Shown here: positions 31,759-39,894 of the stretch, piece by piece
Numbering within the stretch: position 1 is the stretch's first letter
Layout: each line of letters starts with the position of its first letter
Origin: Opitutaceae bacterium EW11
Lineage (GTDB): Bacteria > Verrucomicrobiota > Verrucomicrobiia > Opitutales > Opitutaceae
Direction of reading: 5' to 3'
DNA: 64,000 bases
NCBI GenBank assembly: GCA_003054665.1
Contig: QAYY01000002.1
Span: 186,001-250,000 of the forward strand
Translations under genes and position numbers: made by a program
Notes under the pieces: model-generated
The model's input: only the letters and a program-made list of their open reading frames with translations
What the model was told of the DNA's origin: nothing
Database searches by the model: none

Positions 31759-34002
31759 CTACTGCGGCGCGATCAGGCCGACGACATCCTCGGAAAAGGC
31801 CGGCACGGGAAGAACCAGTGTGCCTCCCTTGGTGTTGGCCTCCGTGGTGCCGAGGGGCCGACCGCTCGTGGCGTCGAACCACTGGGCCGAATAGCCGCCG
31901 GGCTTGCACCCGGTCAGCGCGACTTTCTGGTTCTCCAGCAGCGGTGCGTTGTAGCGGAGGGCGCCGGCGGGCCACAGAATGTAAGGAGAAGTCACATACA
32001 CCAGTGCCCGTCCCTGTTCGTTGCGCAGTCCAAGGACGTCGGGGCGATGGTGCCAGCCGTCGGCGAAGCTGGCCGGGCGGACCTTCTCGAGGCGCAGGTT
32101 CTCGACGAACGCCCAGTGGGCGGTCGTGCTCGAAATCTCGATCGCGTGCGGGCCTTCCGGCAGCTCGACGGAAAAATCGCGGTCCATCTCGTGGTTCACG
32201 GCCTGCTGGCCGTCGCGGTCGAAGAGTTTGGTGCGCAACTTTTCGGCTCCGTCGACGGTGACGACCATCTCGGTGTCTCCGCTGACCGAGTTCACCCGGA
32301 AGCTCACCTTGCCCGCTTTTGCGAAATGGGCGGAGAGTCTGATGGCCCGTTGGGGCTCGGTGCCCTGGGCTCCCTGAACGTAGGCGGTCAGGTATTCGGC
32401 GCCGCGTTCGGCCGAAAGCGAATCGGCTACGGCGAGGGCTCCGCGCGGCGCCGTGCGGCGGTATCCGGAAAGCGCGATGGTTGCGGTGAAAGGAGTCGCG
32501 TTCGGAACGATTTCGCCGAGGCGCGTGGGGACGTCGTCGTTGTTCTCAAAGGAGATCGGAGTCCACGCTCCCTCGTACCACCCGCCCTTTCGGAGCAGGT
32601 CATGCATCACGGCGTAGAGCGGGTAGACGTTGTTGTCGTGCACGCTTTCCCACCACCAGCTCATGTCGGTGCCGACCGAACCGCCGAGCGCGCCGCCCCA
32701 GATGCCTTGGCGGAAACCGCGGAGGTGAGGGTCGCCGACGATGGCCCAGTCGCGCGCGCTGGTGCCGAATTCGCCGATCATCACCGGCTTTTGATAACGT
32801 TGATGGTAGTCTTCCGCGAGGTGTGCGGCTTTCCGACCCGGCGCAGCGTCGGCGTACGAGTGGTAAACGGCGAAGTCCAGCTCCGGGAGATTCCAGAACT
32901 CCGGACGATCGCTGCCACCGGTCAGGCTGGTGGAAATGAGGTGCCGGTACGGGTCGTTCTTCCGGAGCCACTGCGCCATCTCGCGATGCCAGGCGACGAC
33001 GTCGTTGCCGACGAGCGACTGGCCGGGCTGGAAGACGTTGTCGATCTCGTTGAAGAACTGCCACGACAGCAGGTGGGCGCTGTAGCCGTATCGAGCGATC
33101 AAATACCTGAGGCGTTTCTGGTAGATCCCCTTGGCTTTCGGATCGGTGAAAAAGTCGTTCGGCTGGGCGCACGGGCCGCCGTTTGCGGCATTGTACGGAT
33201 TCACGTTCCAGAAGTTGTTGCTCCCTCCCCAATTCTGGCTGGAGGTCTGGTACATCCCGTGGTGGTCGAACGAAATGAGGAAATAGATCCCATTTTGCTC
33301 GGCGAGGGAGACGACGTAGTCCAGGGACCAGGCGGCGTCCTGCCGGTAGCGGTTGAGGTAGCCTTGGCCGTGTTCGAGGCCCATGTCCCACGGGGACATC
33401 CAGAGACGCGCGAAATTCTCCCCGGCTTTTGCCATCGCGGGAAACCACTGGTCGTAATCGTAGGTGGCGTTGCTCTGCGCCCAGCAGACATTCTCACCGA
33501 TCAGGCGAAGCGGTGCGCCGTCGCTGGTTTGGAAATACCGGCGGTCGGGTCCCGTTTGCACCCAGCCGTGCGTCGGTTTCGTCGCGGCTGCGACGGCAAA
33601 CTGGCTCGAGGCAGTGCGGGCCGGGGCGGAGCCCGCGAGCTGCACGGCGACAGCGAGTTGGTATGTGCCGGTTTCCGTCGGAGTGAAGCGCACTCGCCAC
33701 TCCGGAGCGCCGGCCGGCGTCAGCTCCTGGAATCCGTTCACCAGGGATCGCGTGTAGTCCTGGAACCAGAACGCGGGCACCGTCGTGGTTTTTCCAGTCG
33801 GCGAAGTGAGGGTGGCATCGACGCGGATCTCGTCCGGATCGTAGGGGTTGTTTGCCGGCGGAACATCGGCGAGGCGAAACTCCGCGCGCTGCCAAAGCTG
33901 GGCGGAACCGATAAGCGTCGCGGAAAGGGCGGCGTTTGCGCCGGGGGAAAAGAAGGCGATCGATGCCAGTGCGAGAAGAAGGGAGGGGAAACGGAGGGAC
34001 AT
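31759..34002 (-). CDS. secreted GH-A clan glycoside hydrolase with DUF5060-like N-terminal domain
   Basis: 747 residues from the ATG at 34002, where a signal peptide begins (MSLRFPSLLLALASIAFFSP). About 90 residues of beta-sandwich follow (LWQRAEFRLADVPPANNPYD, resembling the DUF5060 domain before many glycosidases). A TIM barrel follows, with conserved HGWVQTGPDRRYFQTSDGAP, the acid/base Glu319 in WQFFNEIDN and the nucleophile Glu411 in VMIGEFGTSA. This spacing fits GH5/GH39-like members of clan GH-A. The last 200 residues are beta-rich, probably a carbohydrate-binding module. Specificity is not readable. It is divergent from the acetyltransferase gene. Confidence 0.85.
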   Translation of the reverse strand: MSLRFPSLLLALASIAFFSPGANAALSATLIGSAQLWQRAEFRLADVPPANNPYDPDEIRVDATLTSPTGKTTTVPAFWFQDYTRSLVNGFQELTPAGAPEWRVRFTPTETGTYQLAVAVQLAGSAPARTASSQFAVAAATKPTHGWVQTGPDRRYFQTSDGAPLRLIGENVCWAQSNATYDYDQWFPAMAKAGENFARLWMSPWDMGLEHGQGYLNRYRQDAAWSLDYVVSLAEQNGIYFLISFDHHGMYQTSSQNWGGSNNFWNVNPYNAANGGPCAQPNDFFTDPKAKGIYQKRLRYLIARYGYSAHLLSWQFFNEIDNVFQPGQSLVGNDVVAWHREMAQWLRKNDPYRHLISTSLTGGSDRPEFWNLPELDFAVYHSYADAAPGRKAAHLAEDYHQRYQKPVMIGEFGTSARDWAIVGDPHLRGFRQGIWGGALGGSVGTDMSWWWESVHDNNVYPLYAVMHDLLRKGGWYEGAWTPISFENNDDVPTRLGEIVPNATPFTATIALSGYRRTAPRGALAVADSLSAERGAEYLTAYVQGAQGTEPQRAIRLSAHFAKAGKVSFRVNSVSGDTEMVVTVDGAEKLRTKLFDRDGQQAVNHEMDRDFSVELPEGPHAIEISSTTAHWAFVENLRLEKVRPASFADGWHHRPDVLGLRNEQGRALVYVTSPYILWPAGALRYNAPLLENQKVALTGCKPGGYSAQWFDATSGRPLGTTEANTKGGTLVLPVPAFSEDVVGLIAPQ

Positions 34003-34218
34003 GCGGGAGGAACGTTGCTTGTCCAATTGCCCCGCGGTGGCGGGCAGCTTGGAACGCCTGGGGATCAGCGGTGGAAGGGGGACGGCAGGGTGCCTCCCGC
34101 GCGTCAGCCCGGAAAGCGGATTCTCGGCGGAGGGCTGTGAATGGTGATTCATTCGTTTCGATTCTTTGCGGCGAACGATACGCTGGACACCGGGATGGCT
34201 CGGGGACAGTCGTTCGCT

Positions 34219-34701
34219 ATGATCCGTCCCTGCTCCGCGGGAGACATTCCCGAAATCCTAACGATCATCAACGATGCCGCCTCGGCCTATCGGGGCGTTA
34301 TCCCCGCCGATCGCTGGCACGAGCCGTACATGCCGCGCGAAGAACTTGAGCACGAGATCGCCGCGGGCGTGGAGTTCTCGGGGTGGGACGAGGCGGGGCG
34401 GCTCGCCGGCGTCATGGGCTTGCAGCCGGTGAAGGATGTTCTGCTCATCCGTCACGCGTACGTGCGGACGGCCCAGCGACAGCTCGGTATCGGCGGAAAA
34501 CTACTGAAGCACCTCGTCGCCAGCGCCGATCGGCGAATGCTCGTCGGCACCTGGAAAGCGGCGAGCTGGGCCGTGCGATTCTACGAAAAGCACGGCTTTC
34601 GTCTGGTCGGGGACGAAGAGAAGAACCGGCTGCTGCGCACTTACTGGACCGTGCCGGACCGGCAGATCGAGACCTCCGTTGTCCTTTCCCTGGGAGACTG
34701 A
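34219..34701 (+). CDS. GNAT-family N-acetyltransferase
   Basis: 160 residues. MIRPCSAGDIPEILTIINDA is a typical GNAT start, and the acetyl-CoA pyrophosphate loop is RTAQRQLGIGGKLLKHL (Q/RxxGxG/A type). WAVRFYEKHGFRLVG forms the C-terminal motif B. It transfers acetyl from acetyl-CoA to an amine on an unknown substrate. The ATG at 34219 gives the usual length; a start at 34141 is in frame. The gap of 216 bp to the divergent glycosidase gene must hold both promoters, but none is definable. Confidence 0.85.
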   Translation: MIRPCSAGDIPEILTIINDAASAYRGVIPADRWHEPYMPREELEHEIAAGVEFSGWDEAGRLAGVMGLQPVKDVLLIRHAYVRTAQRQLGIGGKLLKHLVASADRRMLVGTWKAASWAVRFYEKHGFRLVGDEEKNRLLRTYWTVPDRQIETSVVLSLGD

Positions 34702-34741
34702 CTCCTCGGTCTGACACACCCGTCGCTCTCTCCAAACACGA

Positions 34742-34771
34742 GGGCCGCGCGACCTACCCGTCGCGCGGCCC
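34742..34771. terminator. bidirectional terminator hairpin between convergent genes
   Basis: A perfect 12-bp stem, GGGCCGCGCGAC with GTCGCGCGGCCC, loop CTACCC, lies between the acetyltransferase gene (+) and the Ser/Gly-rich gene (-). T-runs are weak on either side (GTGTTT on the minus strand). Confidence 0.65.
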
Positions 34772-34811
34772 CGACCTCAACTGACTTCACACTCAAGAGT
34801 CAGTCGGCTCG

Positions 34812-35351
34812 TCAGCGGTTCGTCTCGGAACCGGTCGAGCTGCCCGAAGTGCTCGAACCGGAACTGTTGTTCGATTTCTTGTGGTGCTTCTTTTTGTACG
34901 TGCCGCTGGAATCCATATCGCTGCTGGAGTTTCCCGAGCCGCGCGTGGAGGAGCCGTTCCCATACGAGCCGCTGCCGGAACCCGAGGTGCCGGAAGAACT
35001 GCCGGTACCCGAACTCGAGCCGCTTCCGTAGGTGCTGCCTGTGCCACTGCTGCTCCCCGTCGAACCCGAGCCGCTCCCGTACGTGCTTCCGGAATGGTTG
35101 CGATCGGTGGTGCTGCCGGAGTTGGTCGATCCCGAGTCGTAGGTCGATCCATTGGAGCCCGACATGCCGGACGAGCTGCTGCCGGAACCGGTCGTGCCGC
35201 TCCCCGATGTCGTTCCCGATCCGGACGTGCCGGAGCCCGAGGAGCCAGACTGCGCGAACGCCGGAGACAAGAGGCCGAGGGTGGTGGAGGCGGCGAGCAG
35301 GGCGGTCAGTCGGCCGAGCCGACGCGTCGTGATTTTCGTGGATGAATTCAT
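34812..35351 (-). CDS. secreted Ser/Gly/Thr-rich low-complexity protein
   Basis: 179 residues. A convincing signal peptide (about 1-33, with TALLAASTTLGLLSPAFA before the cleavage site) is followed by some 115 residues almost wholly of Ser, Gly and Thr, with YGSGSGS and TYDSGSTNSG patterns. The end is KKKHHKKSNNSSGSSTSGSS, with a basic cluster. No folded domain is visible. Such exported disordered proteins can be linkers, adhesive or matrix components; no function can be claimed. The start is the ATG at 35351 because the signal peptide begins there; the longer frame is arginine-rich. The gene ends before the bidirectional hairpin. Confidence 0.7.
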   Translation of the reverse strand: MNSSTKITTRRLGRLTALLAASTTLGLLSPAFAQSGSSGSGTSGSGTTSGSGTTGSGSSSSGMSGSNGSTYDSGSTNSGSTTDRNHSGSTYGSGSGSTGSSSGTGSTYGSGSSSGTGSSSGTSGSGSGSYGNGSSTRGSGNSSSDMDSSGTYKKKHHKKSNNSSGSSTSGSSTGSETNR

Positions 35352-35603
35352 ACGCCGGCACACTACCCCCGGGGCGGAGCCTCCGAAATCGGCGCGCCTC
35401 CCCGACGTGCGCCGGGGCCGCCGCCGGAAGGCGATCTCCCGCGGAGCCGCTTCCCGCTGGCCGTCGCGGTAAGCCGCGCCAACGGCCCTGTCGGACGGTT
35501 CCCTAGGCCGACTGCTTCCGGCGTGCGGCCCTCGCGGCGCAGCCGAGTAGAGTCTGGCTCGTAGTTGGTATTTGGGGATGGCTGACGCCGCAGACCCTTC
35601 TTG
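35352..35603. other. intergenic region upstream of the Ser/Gly-rich gene
   Basis: Together with the adjoining repeat element it makes a gap of 327 bp. Nothing gene-like is seen. It contains TAGTTGGT at 35562-35569, the complement of the CCAACTA array 40 bp further on, so the two can pair. Confidence 0.4.
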
Positions 35604-35678
35604 TAACCAACTACCAACTACCAACTACCAACTACCAACTGCCAATTTCCAACTTCCCCGCCGCCCGGTCGCGGGCGG
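35604..35678. repeat. stop-codon-abutting hairpin plus CCAACTA heptamer array (after ruvB)
   Basis: Read on the minus strand, the ruvB TAG is followed at once by a hairpin (CCGCCCG/CGGGCGG, plus-strand 35661-35667 and 35672-35678). Next comes a core beginning GAAGTTGGAAATTGGCAGTT, and then a tandem AGTTGGT array, seen on the plus strand as four CCAACTA units at 35607-35634 plus a partial fifth. The same hairpin-core arrangement follows the NERD gene at 60361-60408. Confidence 0.75.
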
Positions 35679-36722
35679 CTACAACAGCGTCTGTTGCGAA
35701 CCACCCGTTGCGGCCTTCAGGCCGACGGCGGAGTAGCCTTTTGCGGTGAGCATGCGGCCCTGCGGGGTTCGCTGGAGATATCCTTCCTGGATCAGGAACG
35801 GTTCGTGCACTTCCTCGAGCGTCTCCGCTTCCTCGCCGACGGCTACGGCGATCGTGCTCATGCCGACGGGGCCGCCCCGGTAGTTTTCCGCCATGACCCG
35901 AAGCATGCGCTTGTCCATCTCATCCAAGCCGGCGGCGTCGATCTCGAGGAGCTCGAGAGCCGCGGCCGCCACCGGCTGAGTGATGTGGCCCTTGGCCCGC
36001 TCCTGCGCGTAGTCGCGCACGAAGTTGATCAGGTTGTTGGCGACACGGGGTGTGCCGCGCGAACGGGCCGCGATTTCCCGCGCGCCGCCGTCATCGATCG
36101 CGACCTTCAGGAGAGAGCAGCTGCGCCGGACGATCGAGACCAGCGTGGCGACGTCGTAATACTCGAGGCGCGTCTGGAGCGTGAAGCGGGAGCGAAGCGG
36201 GGCCGTCAGAAGGCCCGCGCGGGTCGTGGCGCCGACCAGGGTGAAACGCGGGATCGAGAGGCGCACGCTGCGGGCGTTGGGCCCCTGGTCGATCATGATG
36301 TCGAGGCGGAAGTCCTCCATCGCCGAGTAGAGGTACTCTTCGACCGTCTTCGGAATGCGATGGATTTCGTCGATAAAGAGGATGTCGCCCTCCTCGAGAT
36401 TGGTGAGGAGTCCGGCCAGGTCGCCCGCCTTCTCGACGACGGGCCCCGATGTCACCCGCACGTTTTTGCCAAGTTCGTGGCCGAGGATGAACGCGAGCGT
36501 GGTTTTGCCCAGGCCCGGAGGTCCGCTGAGCAGGATGTGATTGAGCGGGTCACCGCGGCGTTTTGCGGCGCCGACCATCACCTGCAGACGCTCCACCGTT
36601 TTGGGTTGCCCGGTGAAATCCGCAAACGTCAGCGGCCGCAGCGCCGCCTCCGCCGGCGAGACAGGACCGGTCAGCGTGGACGTGACGTAGTTGACGCCTT
36701 TGGGTGGTTGCTCGGCGGGCAT
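35679..36722 (-). CDS. ruvB: Holliday junction branch-migration helicase RuvB
   Basis: 347 residues, the normal RuvB length. It has the RuvB N-terminal block [19 protein letters not shown], Walker A GPPGLGKT (67-74), Walker [10 protein letters not shown] (Asp118, Glu119), sensor 1 [21 protein letters not shown] with the conserved arginine-finger region, and the C-terminal winged helix ([20 protein letters not shown]). RuvB hexamers drive branch migration with RuvA, and RuvC cuts the junction; neither partner gene is adjacent. The start MPAEQPPKG at 36722 was preferred because the longer frame translates the octamer repeats upstream. Confidence 0.96.
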   Translation of the reverse strand: MPAEQPPKGVNYVTSTLTGPVSPAEAALRPLTFADFTGQPKTVERLQVMVGAAKRRGDPLNHILLSGPPGLGKTTLAFILGHELGKNVRVTSGPVVEKAGDLAGLLTNLEEGDILFIDEIHRIPKTVEEYLYSAMEDFRLDIMIDQGPNARSVRLSIPRFTLVGATTRAGLLTAPLRSRFTLQTRLEYYDVATLVSIVRRSCSLLKVAIDDGGAREIAARSRGTPRVANNLINFVRDYAQERAKGHITQPVAAAALELLEIDAAGLDEMDKRMLRVMAENYRGGPVGMSTIAVAVGEEAETLEEVHEPFLIQEGYLQRTPQGRMLTAKGYSAVGLKAATGGSQQTLL

Positions 36723-36732
36723 GGAGGAAAGA

Positions 36733-36861
36733 AGGCTGAAAGGCTGAAGGGCTGAAAGGCTGAAACGCCTGACATGAACGCGCAAGCTGCCGGAGAAAGG
36801 ACGGGGCGGCAGATCGCTTCCGGGGACAGTTCAGCCCTTCAGGCTTTCAGTCCTTCAGTCT
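36733..36861. repeat. opposed octamer arrays between ruvB and the MurA gene
   Basis: Four octamers at 36733-36764 (AGGCTGAA, AGGCTGAA, GGGCTGAA, AGGCTGAA) face four at 36830-36861 (TTCAGCCC, TTCAGGCT, TTCAGTCC, TTCAGTCT), which are near-complements. The two arms can form a long imperfect stem with a 65-bp loop. The right arm ends 7 bp from the stop codon of the MurA gene; the left arm begins 10 bp before the ruvB start codon. Confidence 0.75.
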
Positions 36862-36868
36862 TTTTCCG

Positions 36869-38158
36869 TCAGCGCCACTCCACCTCGGCGCCGAGAGCTT
36901 TGAGGTTCTCCACGAAGCGCGGATGCGCGCGTTTGATCGTGTCGGCATTCTTCACCACGCTCCGGCCGGGAATGCTCGCCGCGACCATGTAGAGCGCGAT
37001 GGTGGCGCGGATCACGTACGGCGAATCGACCACCGCGGGATGGAGCGGGCGGTCGCCGAAGACGATGATTCGATGCGGGTCGCTGGTGACGACGTGCGCG
37101 CCGTATTTTGCGAGCTCCGGGATCCAGGAAAATCCGTTTTCGTAGACCTTGTTCCAGAAATGGATCGTGCCTTTGCAGTGGGTGCTGAGCGCGATCATGA
37201 GCGGCAGCAGGTCCACGGAGAAATACGGCCACGGCGCGGCTTCGATCTTCGGGAGCAGATTGGTGGTGAACGGCTCCTCGATCACGAGCGACTGGTTTCG
37301 CCGCACGATCGCGGTGTCGCCTTCGTGCTCGATCACCACGCCCAGCTTCTTGAAGGCGCGCGTGATCAGGTCGAAGTGATGCGGGAGCGATTTCTGGACG
37401 CGGATCTCGCCGCCGGTGATCGCGCCGAGGGCCAGGAAAGTGACGACCTCGTGATAGTCGGTATTCACAACGACCTTACCGCCGGACAGCCGCTCCACGC
37501 CCTGGACGCGCAGCATGCTCGTGCCGACGCCCTCGATCTTCGCGCCGAGGACGGTGAGCGCGGCGCACAGGTCCTGCACGTGCGGTTCGCTGGCGGCGTT
37601 GATGAGGGTGGAGGCGCCCTTGGCCAGGACGGCGCACATGAGGAAGTTTTCCGTCACCGTCACTGACATGTAGTCCGACCAATGCCGCGCGCCCTGAAAA
37701 CCGCTGGGCAGGCCGATGACGAGCGGCTCTCCGGTCTCGATCACGGCGCCGAGCTTGGAGAACACCTCCAAGTGCGGGTCGATCTCGCGCACCCCGAGGG
37801 AGCAGCCGGTGGCGTTGGCGGCAATCTTGATTTTCTTCACCCGGTGCAGAAGGCCCGGATACATCAGCACGGTCGACCGCATGTCCTGCGGCAGCTCGTC
37901 GTTGACGAGTTCGTTGCGGAAGCCCGAGTGGTCGACGCGCATCACGCCCGCGGCTTTGTCCCAATCGATCCGCGAGCCCTGCTGCACCATGAACGCGACG
38001 ATGCGGTCGATGTCGGTGATCGCCGGCACGTTCGTGATCGTCACCGGGTCGTCGGTGAGCAGCGTCGCGCAGAGGATCGGAAGCGCGGAGTTTTTGTTGC
38101 CGGACGGAACGATGGTGCCGGAGAGCGGCTTGCCGCCGTTGACGATGAGGTCAGCCAT
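36869..38158 (-). CDS. murA: UDP-N-acetylglucosamine 1-carboxyvinyltransferase (MurA-type EPSP-fold enzyme)
   Basis: 429 residues against 419 for E. coli MurA. The active-site Asn21-Lys22 lies in SGNKNSALPIL, and the fosfomycin-target cysteine equivalent is Cys119 in ATGCSLGVREIDPHLE. It transfers enolpyruvate from PEP to UDP-GlcNAc, the first committed step of peptidoglycan synthesis. The cysteine loop departs from the common PGGCxIGxRPxDxH, and the preceding block reads MRSTVLMYPGLLHRV instead of RASxxxLGPLLAR, so this is a divergent branch or paralogue. The start MADLIVNGGKPLSG at 38158 fits the family. It is probably cotranscribed with ruvB across the octamer repeat. Confidence 0.88.
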   Translation of the reverse strand: MADLIVNGGKPLSGTIVPSGNKNSALPILCATLLTDDPVTITNVPAITDIDRIVAFMVQQGSRIDWDKAAGVMRVDHSGFRNELVNDELPQDMRSTVLMYPGLLHRVKKIKIAANATGCSLGVREIDPHLEVFSKLGAVIETGEPLVIGLPSGFQGARHWSDYMSVTVTENFLMCAVLAKGASTLINAASEPHVQDLCAALTVLGAKIEGVGTSMLRVQGVERLSGGKVVVNTDYHEVVTFLALGAITGGEIRVQKSLPHHFDLITRAFKKLGVVIEHEGDTAIVRRNQSLVIEEPFTTNLLPKIEAAPWPYFSVDLLPLMIALSTHCKGTIHFWNKVYENGFSWIPELAKYGAHVVTSDPHRIIVFGDRPLHPAVVDSPYVIRATIALYMVAASIPGRSVVKNADTIKRAHPRFVENLKALGAEVEWR

Positions 38159-38308
38159 GAAAAATCGAGGAGAAGGGCCGGAGGAAAAAGCTGGCTGAGA
38201 ATTCGGCTCCCGCGGCCCGTCACTCAAGAGAAAAGGTGCCCGCGTTGGTGGCCGAGGCGGCGCCGTTCGGGCTGTCCACCGTTGGAGGCTGGATACGCGA
38301 CGCGCGGC

Positions 38309-38341
38309 AAAAAAAAGACGCCCGCGGCAAAGCGGGCGTCT
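38309..38341 (-). terminator. rho-independent terminator of the RGG-rich gene
   Basis: On the minus strand a perfect 10-bp stem (AGACGCCCGC at 38316-38325 with GCGGGCGTCT at 38332-38341) is followed by a run of T, seen as AAAAAAA on the plus strand at 38310-38316. It lies 27 bp past the stop codon. Confidence 0.85.
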
Positions 38342-38367
38342 CGGAACGGATGCAGAAGCGGCGGGGC

Positions 38368-39561
38368 TTAGCTCGAGCTGCCGCTCGGACCGCCTTCGGA
38401 GCGCGGTTCGCCGCCGCGGTTTTCGCCGCGGAAACCTCCGCGACCGCGACCGCCGCGGTGACGACGATGACGGCCGCCTTCGAAGCGGCGTTCGCCGTTG
38501 AATTCGCCTCCACCTTCGCTGGCACCCTCATTGCGAGGTCCACGGTTTTCGCCACGGAAATCTCCGCGACCTTCGCCGCGGAAATCACGGCGATCGCCGC
38601 GATAGCCACCACGGCCACGACCACCGCGATGCTGGCCGCGATTTTCGCCTGCCGGACGATCTCCGGAAGCTGGCGCCGCGGGCTTGGGTGCTTCGGCTGT
38701 TTCTTCGGCGCCGGAGAAGATGCCCTTCAGCCAGCCAAAGAAGCCGCCCTTTTTCGGAGGTTCCGGCGTCGGCGCAGGGGCCGGCGTCGGACGAGGCTCA
38801 AACTGACGCGCCGGGCGATTCTCCCGGTTTTCGCGATTCTCACGATTGTCGCGATTCTCGCGGCCTTCCCGGCGATCGCGGCCGCCCTCGCGGCGAAACT
38901 CGCCTCGATCACCACGCTCGCCTCGATCGTTCCGCTCTCCGCGATCATCGCGGCGTTCGGGCCGGAAGGCGGGGCGATCCTCGCGACGCGCGCGAGGAGC
39001 TTCGCCTGCGGGCGATTGCGTGCTGGATGCTTGTGACGGGAACGAACTGCTCTCCCAGCTTTGCGCCGGGCGAGGATGATCTTCGGGCGGCAGTATCTTC
39101 AGTTCGGGTTTGGTCTCGGGAGACGCGGACGCGGCCTCGGCCGGAGCCGGGGTCGCCGCGGCAGGAGCCGCTGCGGGTTCGACGCGGACTTCAGGAGTTG
39201 CGGCAACAGGCGCGGGAGCCTGTGGAGCGACCGGGGTCTCGGCGGCTTTGGCAGCCGGGGCCGCGGGCTCGACGGGAGCGGCGGGCTGTTCTGGGGCGAA
39301 CGGGTTCTTGTACTCGCGTTCGACGCTGACGACCTGGATCGCGGTGGGTTGGTACTCGCCCGCAGGGGCATTGGCAGCGGTGGCCGTGGCGGATACGGAT
39401 CCGCGCTTTCCGCGCGCAAGGCCCGAACCGCGGCTCGTCCCAAACGTGAGTTGGGGGGCGGCGGCCTTCTCCGGCTCCGTGCTCTGCACGGGGGCGGGCG
39501 GCGCGCTGACAGTCTCGGCTGAGGCCACCGATGGCTCGCCGGACGTAGGTTGATCTGACAT
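38368..39561 (-). CDS. disordered Pro/Ala- and RGG-rich protein, possible RNA-binding factor
   Basis: 397 residues from MSDQPTSGEPS at 39561. Residues 1-170 are Pro/Ala/Glu-rich and disordered. A strongly charged Arg/Asp/Glu section follows (RRDDRGERNDRGERGDRGEF, then RENRDNRENRENRENR). A short hydrophobic insert (KKGGFFGWLKGIFSG) separates it from a C-terminal tail dense in RGG/RG motifs (HRGGRGRGGYRG, GGRGRGGFRGENRGG). RGG boxes bind RNA and promote phase separation; similar tails occur on RNA helicases and RNase E, but no catalytic domain is present. No family recognised. A strong terminator follows, so the gene is real and separately transcribed. Confidence 0.8.
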   Translation of the reverse strand: MSDQPTSGEPSVASAETVSAPPAPVQSTEPEKAAAPQLTFGTSRGSGLARGKRGSVSATATAANAPAGEYQPTAIQVVSVEREYKNPFAPEQPAAPVEPAAPAAKAAETPVAPQAPAPVAATPEVRVEPAAAPAAATPAPAEAASASPETKPELKILPPEDHPRPAQSWESSSFPSQASSTQSPAGEAPRARREDRPAFRPERRDDRGERNDRGERGDRGEFRREGGRDRREGRENRDNRENRENRENRPARQFEPRPTPAPAPTPEPPKKGGFFGWLKGIFSGAEETAEAPKPAAPASGDRPAGENRGQHRGGRGRGGYRGDRRDFRGEGRGDFRGENRGPRNEGASEGGGEFNGERRFEGGRHRRHRGGRGRGGFRGENRGGEPRSEGGPSGSSS

Positions 39562-39894
39562 GACGTGTATTTGTTGTTGGTTATCGCTCGCCAAACCGAA
39601 ACGGGGGAGCGGCGTGATTGCGGTGGGCGGAGCGCAAAAAAGATCGCAGTCGACGCCCACACGAACGCACAACATTCGTCAGCTGGCCTTTTTCCGCAAC
39701 CATTATCTACCCGGGCCTTCCGAGCGGAAAAGGGCCTCCGGAAGCCCGTTAAGCCGCTTGCGCGCCGCCCTTTTGCCACCGTTTCTTTCGAAAGCGTTCG
39801 CCCGGCGGGAAATCCACTGGCGAAGCTCCGCGGCACACCCTAGCAATCGTCCACGCCCAACACGCAATTCTCTGCGCCCAAGTGCGCGCCATTC
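39562..39894. other. intergenic region, divergent promoters
   Basis: 333 bp between the divergent RGG-rich gene and the YcxB-like gene. I find no tRNA, no known riboswitch and no supported frame. Near 39711-39752 an imperfect inverted repeat (GGGCCTTCCG with CGGAAGCCC) could fold. Confidence 0.4.

Noticed and set aside
29977-34140. A 1387-codon plus-strand open frame
   Set aside because: It runs antisense to two well-supported minus-strand genes (serine hydrolase and GH-A glycosidase). It is Arg/Gly/Val-rich with no domain, as expected of the antisense of high-GC coding DNA.
35607-35640. CCAACTA tandem units as a CRISPR array
   Set aside because: Units are 7 bp with no spacers, and no cas gene is nearby.
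39562-39894. Possible tRNA or small RNA in the gap
   Set aside because: I found no T-loop-like GTTCGAATC sequence or cloverleaf, and only an imperfect stem.
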